Source: Nostoc sp. CHAB 5834
Lineage (GTDB): Bacteria > Cyanobacteriota > Cyanobacteriia > Cyanobacteriales > Nostocaceae
Direction: 5' to 3'
Assembly (NCBI GenBank): GCA_020829485.1
Contig: JAIVFU010000110.1
Coordinates: 1-20,581, forward strand
Length of the DNA: 20,581 nucleotides
Below the pieces are notes generated by a model that ran no database searches, was not told the origin of the DNA, and saw only the letters and a program-made list of their open reading frames with translations. The position numbers and the translations under genes are program-made. Shown piece by piece: positions 1 through 6,477 of the stretch. How positions within the stretch are numbered: the stretch's first letter is position 1; every line of letters starts with the position of its first letter.

Positions 1-46
1 TTTTGTTTTCCTCTTTAGTCAGAAATACCCTCAAACGAGCGCCCAT
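1..46 (-). CDS. Partial ORF start, possible IS630-type transposase
   Basis: An ATG at 46 on the minus strand opens a frame that runs off the window edge and reads MGARLRVFLTKEENK. This resembles, from memory, the N terminus of cyanobacterial helix-turn-helix/IS630-type transposases, which often begin with a similar basic segment followed by a winged-helix DNA-binding region. A weak ribosome-binding site (gaggt) lies about 12 bases upstream. Only 15 codons are visible, so neither the family nor whether the gene is intact can be settled; a chance open frame is possible. Confidence 0.35.
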   Translation of the reverse strand, partial: MGARLRVFLTKEENK

Positions 47-173
47 ATTTTTTGTTACCTCGGTAGATATATTCTCCGTATTTATTTATTGTTACATAGT
101 TTCGTTTTTTCCTGCCGACCTACTTATTTAATTAGGGACTTCCAAGTAAAAAAATATTCCATTGCTATTGTTC

Positions 174-226
174 ACTGTTGACCGTTGACGGTTCATGAGT
201 TTTCAGTCAACAGTCAACAGTCAACG
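174..226. repeat. Heptamer tandem repeats in inverted arms
   Basis: Three perfect copies of the heptamer cagtcaa (204-224) face a degenerate inverse copy (actgttgaccgttgac, 174-189), so the block could form a stem. Short tandem heptamers of this kind are common in heterocystous cyanobacteria. Confidence 0.75.
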
Positions 227-349
227 ACTTTGCTTATAGGTCTTCGGATACCATAGCTTAACAATATTAAAAATAGTAGGACTTACACATTGACAAGAAA
301 TCGCAAATATGCGTAAGTTAAAAACCACATCTTTCGTAAGGGCACAGCA

Positions 350-564
350 TTGCTCATGGGTGTCAACTTAACGTGAAACCCTTGTCGAGACGTGATATTC
401 AGTTCTCTAGCTTTCCATCACTCACCGCGTCACCCCACCCTAACCCTCCCCTTAGAAAGGGGAGGGAACTAGATTTCTTTTTCCCCCCAATAAATCGGGG
501 GGATTAAGGGGGGTAAAACGCCTGTGGGAAATGCATTTTAGCTTAAGTTGACACCAATGAGCAA
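350..564. mobile_element. MITE-like element with 22-bp inverted ends
   Basis: The 22 bases at 350-371 and the reverse complement of 543-564 agree at 21 positions (core ggtgtcaacttaa). They enclose about 170 bp with no ORF, including a G/C-rich hairpin block at 432-515. Size, matching ends and lack of coding capacity fit a non-autonomous element or a composite repeat. No clear target duplication is seen at the ends. Confidence 0.55.
432..515. repeat. CCCCACCCTAACCC-type hairpin repeat, copy 1
   Basis: The block begins accccaccctaaccctcccc, contains a cctccccttag/aaggggagg hairpin and then a second one, ccccccaataaatcgggggg. A closely similar 88-bp copy lies at 16975-17062 with the same start, the same spacing of the two hairpins and the same end (ggattaagggggg). 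Each copy is nested inside a different inverted-repeat element. Confidence 0.7.
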
Positions 565-593
565 AGTTTAGCCCCTACAGCATGGCCTATTTA

Positions 594-618
594 CGTAGTT
601 TACCGCCGTAGGCATCGC
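594..618 (-). repeat. 25-bp dispersed repeat, intergenic copy
   Basis: On the minus strand this reads gcgatgcctacggcgg followed by taaactacg. All 25 bases are identical to 10634-10658, which lies inside the restriction-modification gene. Confidence 0.85.
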
Positions 619-763
619 AGGATAATTAAAAAAAGCCTGAAACAACGGATTTTCGTTAATCCACATCACGATGCATTTGTACAGTGCGTAAGTCCTAAAA
701 ATGAAGAAAATTTTCAATCCCCCAATGCCTCTTTTATACGTAAAGCGCATTAGATAAATCCAA

Positions 764-793
764 AAGCCGCACTTTTAAATGTCAGTGCGGCTT
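764..793 (-). terminator. Strong hairpin, possible minus-strand terminator
   Basis: aagccgcac (764-772) pairs perfectly with gtgcggctt (785-793), giving a 9-bp G/C-rich stem and a 12-base loop. On the minus strand the stem is followed by a short T run. It is about 360 bases past the IF-3 stop, so the link to that gene is uncertain. Confidence 0.35.
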
Positions 794-816
794 GCAGAAA
801 TCAATATTCGTACAAA

Positions 817-907
817 AGACATCTCCAGAAATTAAATATGCGTTACCCAAAACTCTTGTAGAGACGTAGCACTGCTACGTCAAAACAATTCTTTTTCGGA
901 GATGTCT
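817..907. mobile_element. 91-bp MITE, copy 1
   Basis: The element begins agacatctcc and ends ggagatgtct, perfect 10-bp inverted ends, and is flanked by AAA on both sides, consistent with a 3-bp target duplication. The centre is a 9-bp stem, gacgtagca/tgctacgtc (863-881). A second copy of identical length, about 87% identical by eye, lies inverted at 15795-15885. There is no ORF. Confidence 0.8.
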
Positions 908-1155
908 AAAGGATCTGAGATGTTTCGATGTCGCAGTATTTGGGGTTATGGCATCCCCCACTGGTTTAAGGTTTTATCCTCATCTCCAGTGTAGCTTTGT
1001 GCAAGCGCGAGTGGATGCCCAGCGAAAAAATCCCCTTGCTGTCTTCAGTGGGGAGAATCTCAATGTTTTTTCCATAGAAGCTACAGTGTTGCCTCCAGCT
1101 TTTTTTGTTCCTAACAAGCTCTCACCAATATATCCTCTAGCGATCGCACGATTAA

Positions 1156-1644
1156 CTAGGCAGGAATCACTTGAACAACTAGTGCGCGTTTATCCAGCGA
1201 TTGGATTTTACCTACTTGACTGAGATCATTTGCAATTCGGTCTAGCAGTTCTCCTGCTTTGTCACGATATTGATGTTCTCGGCCTCGTAAACGAATGGCA
1301 AACTTGACTGAATCGCCTTTACTCAACCATTCACCTGCTTGTTGGATGCGTAAATTGTAATCAGCCACGCCCACGTTTAGGCCAAATCGAACTTCCTTTA
1401 CCGTGGGTCTAGCACTCTGGCTTTGACGTTTTTTCTTTTGATATTGAAGCTTGCCATAGTTGAGAATCTTGGCGATTGGAGCCTCTTTACCTTGGGAGAC
1501 TACAACTAAGTCAAGCTCTAAGCTCTCGGCTAGCTGTAGCGCCTCATTGGTGTCGATCAGACCACGATTGTTATTCTCATGGTCAATCAAGAAGACGCTA
1601 GGTGACTTGATTTGTGAATTAATCAGTTGCTTTTGGATTGCGAT
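1156..1644 (-). CDS. infC: Translation initiation factor IF-3, divergent form
   Basis: IF-3 binds the 30S subunit, keeps it apart from 50S and checks start codon-initiator tRNA pairing. About 162 residues are predicted, slightly short for the family (about 170-180). The N domain is recognisable (LINSQIKSPSVFLID, then EALQLAESLELDLVVVS and LNYGKLQYQKKKRQ). The C domain has the VKEV strand, ADYNLR, KGDSVKF and the hallmark RGRE. It diverges from the usual cyanobacterial IF-3: the EHDY segment reads VADY, and the tail is LDKRALVVQVIPA instead of a Met-rich end. No ATG, GTG or TTG allows a complete N domain; the first such codon (TTG, 1590) would cut off the conserved start. I therefore place the start at ATC 1644, nine bases after AGGAG and after an in-frame TAG at 1657-1659. 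It may be a second, specialised IF-3. It diverges from the helicase gene. Confidence 0.88.
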   Translation of the reverse strand: MAIQKQLINSQIKSPSVFLIDHENNNRGLIDTNEALQLAESLELDLVVVSQGKEAPIAKILNYGKLQYQKKKRQSQSARPTVKEVRFGLNVGVADYNLRIQQAGEWLSKGDSVKFAIRLRGREHQYRDKAGELLDRIANDLSQVGKIQSLDKRALVVQVIPA

Positions 1645-1658
1645 AACGAATTTCTCCT
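1642..1658 (-). promoter_or_regulatory. infC: Shine-Dalgarno and AUC start of infC
   Basis: On the minus strand AGGAG (1654-1658) is followed after nine bases by ATC (1642-1644), in frame with the IF-3 N domain. A TAG overlaps the Shine-Dalgarno in the same frame, so translation cannot begin further upstream. Non-AUG starts (AUU, AUC, AUA) are a known feature of infC and underlie its autoregulation in E. coli. Confidence 0.65.
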
Positions 1659-1754
1659 AATTGTTCAACATTTTACATTCCAAGTAATGCTAATTTAACA
1701 CAACGCTGAATGAGAGCAACTTTAACCACACAATGGACTACAATCTGTTAAAAT

Positions 1755-1880
1755 GTGGAATTGCGGCACTCGCTCTTCAGTCTTTGCGCTATTGCCCATC
1801 AGCCTTTCAACGCTTTTTTATCCGTCTGCCTAAGACTGACGCCGCCATTGGCGACAGGCCGATGTTATTTTTGGAGTTTT
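1755..1880 (+). promoter_or_regulatory. Helicase leader with possible stems
   Basis: About 125 bases lie between an AT-rich -10-like hexamer (taaaat, 1749-1754) and the helicase ATG. The leader can form a long-range 8-bp stem (tcagtctt 1777-1784 with aagactga 1832-1839) and a local cgcc-att-ggcg hairpin (1843-1853). Structured leaders are common on cold-induced helicase mRNAs, but no regulation can be read directly here. Confidence 0.25.
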
Positions 1881-3224
1881 ATGTCTTTTTCTACTCTCGG
1901 CTTGTCCAATGAAATTATCCGGGCAGTTACAGAACGCGGGTACACCGAACCCACGCCAATTCAGATACAGGCGATTCCTGCCGTCTTGTCGGGTAGCGAT
2001 TTGCTAGCTGGGGCACAAACTGGCACTGGAAAAACCGCTAGTTTTACCCTACCGCTTCTGCATCGGTTGTCGTCTGATAAGAGCATCAAAGGTACATATA
2101 AGGGATACCCACCGATCCGGGCGCTGATTCTTACCCCGACTCGTGAACTCGCCGCACAGGTAGAAGAAAGTGTGCGCGAGTACGGTAAGTACTTGCAGCT
2201 AAACTCGATGGTGATGTTCGGCGGAGTCGGTATTAATCTCCAAAAACAGCGTTTGAAGAACCGAGTGGATATTCTAGTCGCTACTCCAGGGCGACTGTTA
2301 GACCATGTACAGCAAGGGACGCTGAACCTCTCGCATATTGAGGTTTTGGTTCTAGATGAAGCAGATCGGATGCTGGACATGGGCTTTATTCATGATATCC
2401 GCCGCATTCTCTCACTATTGCCCAAACAGCGACAAAATTTGCTATTTTTCGCTACTTTCTCAGACAAAATTAAGACACTCGCTGCCGGTCTGCTGAATAA
2501 CCCGACGATGATTGAGGTAGCACGCCGCAACGTTACCGCCGAGACGATCGCCCAAAAAATTTACCAGGTAGATCGTGACAAGAAACGCCAATTACTTGCT
2601 CACCTGATTCGTCGAGATAATTGGTATCAAGTGCTAGTGTTCACCCGCACTAAGTACGGTGCTGACCGTTTGGTTAAGCAGTTGGGCGAAGACCGCATTC
2701 AAGCACTGGCAATCCACGGTAATAAAAGCCAGCCGATGCGTACCAATGCTCTGGCAAAGTTCAAGAATGGCAGCTTACAGGTATTGGTGGCAACAGATAT
2801 TGCTGCTAGGGGTCTTGACATCAGCGAACTGCCCCATGTAGTTAACTTCGATCTACCCAATGTACCAGAGGATTATGTTCATCGCATTGGGCGTACTGGC
2901 CGCGCTGGGGCATCAGGTGAAGCCGTATCCCTGGTGTCTGTTGATGAATACCCTCTATTGACAGATATCGAAAAACTGATTCAGCAGCGCTTACCAAGGG
3001 AAGTGGTGGCTGGTTTTGCGCTCAACCCCGATACCAATGCCGAACCAATCCCAAATGGAAGGCAACACAGAGCCAAGCCTGGAGGTGATAAGCGTCCGGC
3101 TGGTACTCCTAAACCGTTACCACAGAAATCGGCTAAACGTAAGGCAGCGCCACCGGCTACAAATGGCGATAAGCCTGGTGCGCGTTCGTCGGCCTCGCGC
3201 CGTTCTGCTAAACGCGATCGCTGA
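1881..3224 (+). CDS. DEAD-box ATP-dependent RNA helicase (RhlE-like)
   Basis: An ATP-driven RNA-unwinding enzyme acting in ribosome assembly, mRNA turnover or cold adaptation; 447 residues. I chose ATG 1881, preceded by ggag four bases upstream, because the longer frame from 1755 adds residues with no helicase content. Motifs in order: Q motif (YTEPTPIQ, 21-28), Walker A AQTGTGKT (45-52), PTRELA, TPGR, DEAD (159-162), motif [21 protein letters not shown] and [10 protein letters not shown]. Motif III reads FAT (190-192) where the family normally has SAT. The tail beyond residue 390 is rich in Lys, Arg, Pro and Ala, typical of RhlE/Crh-type RNA-binding tails. It is transcribed alone and away from infC. 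It resembles RhlE more than CsdA/DeaD; the match to Synechocystis CrhR is only at family level. Confidence 0.93.
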   Translation: MSFSTLGLSNEIIRAVTERGYTEPTPIQIQAIPAVLSGSDLLAGAQTGTGKTASFTLPLLHRLSSDKSIKGTYKGYPPIRALILTPTRELAAQVEESVREYGKYLQLNSMVMFGGVGINLQKQRLKNRVDILVATPGRLLDHVQQGTLNLSHIEVLVLDEADRMLDMGFIHDIRRILSLLPKQRQNLLFFATFSDKIKTLAAGLLNNPTMIEVARRNVTAETIAQKIYQVDRDKKRQLLAHLIRRDNWYQVLVFTRTKYGADRLVKQLGEDRIQALAIHGNKSQPMRTNALAKFKNGSLQVLVATDIAARGLDISELPHVVNFDLPNVPEDYVHRIGRTGRAGASGEAVSLVSVDEYPLLTDIEKLIQQRLPREVVAGFALNPDTNAEPIPNGRQHRAKPGGDKRPAGTPKPLPQKSAKRKAAPPATNGDKPGARSSASRRSAKRDR

Positions 3225-3355
3225 TCTTCTTTAGCTGTTCAACTGGACAACCTTTCTCCTAACGCATTTGTGAGAGGTTAAGGTTATTAAACCAGTTTCG
3301 GGAATTTCTAGATTTTGGACTTGGGTAATCTCTCAAACTCTTATTACTTCTCTGC

Positions 3356-3497
3356 CAGACGCTGCGTGAACGTGTTCTACCCTGCGGGAAGCCACTCCGT
3401 ATCTATGCGTCCTTTTCTAACGAGACGCTGCGCGTAGCTTGCTTCTCCGTAGGAGTATGCGGTAGCCTGCGGGAAGCCGCTTTGCCTCTACGTTTTT
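3356..3497. repeat. Paired dispersed-repeat fragments
   Basis: Two related fragments follow each other. Each starts with gacgctgcg (near 3358 and 3423) and contains cctgcgggaagcc (near 3381 and 3464). Such fragments are typical intergenic repeats of filamentous cyanobacteria. No gene is visible between 3225 and 3749. Confidence 0.5.
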
Positions 3498-3512
3498 TTA
3501 TAATTTTGCGTA

Positions 3513-3744
3513 ATATCATGTCCGCATAAATAGTTATGATTCCCACAGTTATTGCACCCCACCCACAACCCCTCCCCGCTCTTCGGGAGGGTAGACAAAG
3601 CATAGCTTTGGTGGGGTGGGGTTCTTCGGGTTTAATAAGTAGTGAAAAAGCAGGGGAGCAAGGGGGCTTTTGCCCACAAGGGGCAAGGTTTGTACCTTTT
3701 CCCCTACCCCCTGCCCCCTGCCTCTTATCAAGCGGACATGATAT
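3513..3744. mobile_element. Inverted-repeat element next to the phosphoesterase
   Basis: atatcatgtccgc (3513-3525) and its exact reverse complement (3732-3744) bound 232 bp. The interior has C-rich and G-rich blocks that can pair (ccccaccc with gggtgggg-type runs, and a cctcccc/cgggagg stem). The right end stops six bases before the stop codon of the phosphoesterase gene, so it may supply its 3' end. Short open frames inside follow the repeat and are not genes. Confidence 0.55.
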
Positions 3745-3749
3745 AAGTC

Positions 3750-5402
3750 CTAACTCTGCGTCACTTCATAGTTCCAGACGACTGTCTTGCTTTCTGTTGT
3801 CATAAAAGCTCGAACTTGCACAGAATCATTAGAGGAAGATTTATCTGATGAGTCTTGCATTTCTTGCCAAACTTTTTCTGCTGGAGCGTTGCCGTCTTGA
3901 TTAATATTCCCAACAGCAATTTTTCTCTTACCGGTTACAGGCCATGAAGCTGCTAATTGTATAAACCCTAACCCATCTATAACTTGATAATTAGCTCCCA
4001 AAGAAAATGTATTGCTAACCGAATTGTAGTCTACTTCTTTTGAAATGCTCGTATTTGCAGGAATATCACCCAAAGTCCAATGTCCTGAATCATTCTTTAC
4101 GCCTACGTATTGAAGGTCATACTTGGTTTTGTTAACTACAGAAATAAGAAACTTATTGTCAGAGGTTACAAACTTGATGATCTGGTCTATAGCTGTGTTG
4201 GGATCAAAGTTTAACTTTATTGTGTAGTCTCCTATTTGTAGCTCTGTCTTATTGTCAACGGGGTTAGCAGGACAAGCTTTAATGTTGTAGAAGCCATTTT
4301 CTTGACTCACTTGAAGTATTTCTGCTTGATAAGCTTCAATATCAATCTGAACGAAAGTTGCATTCTTGTTACCCAAATCAACGGTCGAAGGGCAATTGAA
4401 GCCCGTGTTAACATAGTTTATTGGAGAATTGACAATGCCGGATATAGGTTTATGGGTGTGACCCATAACAACAAGTTGTGCTCCTACATCTTGAGCAAGT
4501 TTTTGAGCAAACCAACCCAAGAAACCATCGTACAATGCTGTATCCGCTAGGATAGATTTAAGAGCTGTGGATTTACCTTGTTTGCTTTGCCATTCAGACC
4601 ACAAGTTTGCATAAATTTTCTTACCTTCCTCTAAGGTGGTTTCTTTCCCGCCTGTTAATTTTATTGATTGTGTTTCACCCATTCCTGTTGCTTTAGAAAT
4701 GGTGTCAAGAATAATGTCAGATATGGGTATATTAGGATTTTCAATTGCTTTTATCACTTGTGGTAAGGCCGAAGATAATAAGGATTTATTATCTGGATCA
4801 CCTGAATCTTTTAATTGAGCAACGGTTTGACCAGGTTGGAGATCGTTATTTCGCATAAAGGCAACTGAGCGAGTGATAAATTGCCCTAACGGTAGTGGTG
4901 CTATTGGATTACTTGCATTGTCAGGCATATAAGGAGCATTGAACATCGTGTAGATATGCCCGTGGGTACAAGCAATTTTCTTGTTGCTATTACCTAAAGG
5001 ATAGTAAACATCTTCCGGTGACAATTGGATTTTGTAACCTTTTGGATTTTCAACCTTGTCCAAGTCTCCCTGTGTAATGTTCATATCGTGATTGCCGCGC
5101 ACGTAAGTAACTTTTCCGTCGAGCGCGGTTAAAACCTCACTTAGCTTTCCATTCGGGCCAAAAACTGCGGGATTTGCTGCAATAATAGCATCGAAGTTAG
5201 GTGGCTCTTCGTGAGGCGGATAAGTCCAGAAATCAAGCACATCACCTAGAAGAATTAGTTCCCGAATTGAAGAGGCGTTCTGGATAATCCAATCAAGAAT
5301 TGTTACTAAGTAAGGCTCATGAATATCTTTTTGATACCAGACGGTTGGAGCATTCGTACCAATATGGATATCACTTAAAGCAATGATTTTATTCTTTGAC
5401 AT
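3750..5402 (-). CDS. Calcineurin-like metallophosphoesterase with unknown C-terminal domain
   Basis: 550 residues with no signal peptide. The N-terminal ~350 residues carry the full dinuclear-metal set of the calcineurin-like family: SDIHIG (D11, H13), GDVLDFW (D54), GNHD (N104, H105), THGH (147-149) and GHTHK (H315, H317). It should hydrolyse a phosphate ester; the substrate cannot be read. A long insertion (about 155-300) sits between the fourth and fifth motifs. Residues ~393-550 are homologous over their whole length to the mature part of the protein at 5635-6192 (shared ITNS/VSNT..SF, NDSG.W..GDI, INQ.GN.PA, VW.YEVT), about 45% identical by eye. That gene is transcribed just before this one with a 232-bp gap, so the two may be co-transcribed. 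The C-terminal domain is not one I recognise; it looks all-beta. No HIP1 site occurs in either gene. Confidence 0.85.
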   Translation of the reverse strand: MSKNKIIALSDIHIGTNAPTVWYQKDIHEPYLVTILDWIIQNASSIRELILLGDVLDFWTYPPHEEPPNFDAIIAANPAVFGPNGKLSEVLTALDGKVTYVRGNHDMNITQGDLDKVENPKGYKIQLSPEDVYYPLGNSNKKIACTHGHIYTMFNAPYMPDNASNPIAPLPLGQFITRSVAFMRNNDLQPGQTVAQLKDSGDPDNKSLLSSALPQVIKAIENPNIPISDIILDTISKATGMGETQSIKLTGGKETTLEEGKKIYANLWSEWQSKQGKSTALKSILADTALYDGFLGWFAQKLAQDVGAQLVVMGHTHKPISGIVNSPINYVNTGFNCPSTVDLGNKNATFVQIDIEAYQAEILQVSQENGFYNIKACPANPVDNKTELQIGDYTIKLNFDPNTAIDQIIKFVTSDNKFLISVVNKTKYDLQYVGVKNDSGHWTLGDIPANTSISKEVDYNSVSNTFSLGANYQVIDGLGFIQLAASWPVTGKRKIAVGNINQDGNAPAEKVWQEMQDSSDKSSSNDSVQVRAFMTTESKTVVWNYEVTQS

Positions 5403-5465
5403 GGGATTGACCTTGAAATAATTTTTTACTGAGATTTCGAGGTTAAATAGGATGATTTTATGCCT

Positions 5466-5493
5466 GTAGAGACGCGAAATTTCGCGTCTCTAC
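5466..5493. repeat. Perfect 28-bp palindrome
   Basis: gtagagacgcgaaa (5466-5479) is followed by its exact reverse complement (5480-5493). It lies in the gap between the two twin-domain genes and belongs to the same AGACGCG...CGCGTCT family as the palindrome inside dnaG (7017-7036). As RNA it would form a strong hairpin that could attenuate readthrough. Confidence 0.85.
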
Positions 5494-5634
5494 CAAGGTT
5501 TTTGGGCTTAACTAAACGGTATTGTCCCATGCCCCCCTTTTTAGGTAGTGGCGACGATACTCATAGTTACTGCATTACTCCATGATTACTGTTGAGCGTA
5601 ATTGAAGATAGTTCTGGATATTAGCCATCCATAA

Positions 5635-6192
5635 CTACGCTTTGGTTACTTCATAAACCCAGATGACTGAACTGCCTTTTCCTGTAATGAAAGCACGAGC
5701 TTGATAAGGACTATTATTGACAGCTTTATCATCTTTATCATTAGTATTTTCCCAAGCTGATTTTGCAGGGCCATTTCCCTCTTGATTTATGGCAGCGAGT
5801 CCAATTTTTCTCGACCCTATCGTAGGCCAAGTGGCTACAAACTGAGAATATTTTCCATCACTTATTTTGTAGTTAGAAGCAATGGAAAAAGAATTAGTAA
5901 TAGAATTACCTTCAAATTCTACTGGCTGGGCAGTATTTGGTTCAATGTCACCAACAGGCCAGTTGCCTGAGTCATTGTAAGCTCCTACGCGTTTTAGAGT
6001 ACCTCCTGTTTTGTTGATTACGAGAATATTAAACTTTGTTTTAAAGCTAATATTGTTCAATATTTGATCTACAGTCTGATTTACGTCAATACTAATTGGC
6101 AAAGACGCAGCATGAGCATTACTATGCAAGCTACCAAAAGTAATAGTAATAGCCAACAACAAAGCTAGACAAACTCTTGTGATAAGTTTCAT
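5635..6192 (-). CDS. Secreted protein of unknown family, twin of phosphoesterase C-domain
   Basis: 185 residues. The first 28 are a classical signal peptide: KLITR, a hydrophobic run LALLLAITITFG, then AHA before the probable cleavage site, so the mature protein should reach the periplasm or outside. The ATG at 6192 has agga about nine bases upstream. The mature part (33-185) matches residues ~393-550 of the neighbouring phosphoesterase. It is mostly short polar stretches with regular aromatic residues (NDSGNWPVGDI, FVATWPTIGSRKIG, SSVIWVYEVTKA), suggesting a beta-sandwich. No cysteines are seen in the mature part. I do not recognise the family. Its position upstream of an enzyme with the same domain suggests a shared ligand or partner. 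Confidence 0.75.
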   Translation of the reverse strand: MKLITRVCLALLLAITITFGSLHSNAHAASLPISIDVNQTVDQILNNISFKTKFNILVINKTGGTLKRVGAYNDSGNWPVGDIEPNTAQPVEFEGNSITNSFSIASNYKISDGKYSQFVATWPTIGSRKIGLAAINQEGNGPAKSAWENTNDKDDKAVNNSPYQARAFITGKGSSVIWVYEVTKA

Positions 6193-6477
6193 GAGCTAAT
6201 TTCCTATTAGGATATCTGACTGACTCTGATAAACATGAACTTGGAGCAGTTGGTGCTATTTCAACAGACTTGTCAGCAACACCAACTTTCCACAAACCCA
6301 TTTAAATGCATCAAGTTGCTGGTGGCTTCAGTGTTTTTACGTAAAATAAGTAATTTTACTTCGACAGTGATTACGCATTTTTAAGAATAGCTCTTTTCCA
6401 GACAATAGGCTGGTCAATATTTTCAGAGTTTAAAGCTCATTGAACTTACGTTAAACTGAAAAGTCAGGAGTCCGAGG

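Larger units (their letters stand above)
47..1155. other. Gene-free spacer filled with small repeats
   Basis: No convincing gene lies between the left-edge ORF and the IF-3 gene. The stretch holds, in order, heptamer repeats, an inverted-repeat element, a 25-bp dispersed repeat, a hairpin and a 91-bp MITE, each listed separately. Between 908 and 1155 I see nothing beyond a HIP1 site near 1140. A 91-codon open frame at 948-1223 runs antisense into the end of the IF-3 gene and has no recognisable content. Confidence 0.7.

Noticed and set aside
568..750. 60-codon open frame on the minus strand
   Set aside because: It is formed partly from the 25-bp dispersed repeat and has no family signal.
948..1223. 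91-codon open frame on the plus strand
   Set aside because: It overlaps the end of infC antisense, has no ribosome-binding site I can see and no recognisable protein features.
1755..1880. Helicase start at 1755
   Set aside because: The extra 42 residues have no helicase similarity, while ATG 1881 has a ggag site and begins the typical RhlE N terminus.
3403..3805. Several short open frames on both strands
   Set aside because: They follow repeat and hairpin DNA (3356-3744) and their Pro/Gly-rich translations reflect G/C runs.
5635..6192. Aegerolysin or ET79-type toxin identity for the secreted protein
   Set aside because: The layout of Asn/Trp/Gly motifs is only loosely similar; no diagnostic motif could be matched by eye.
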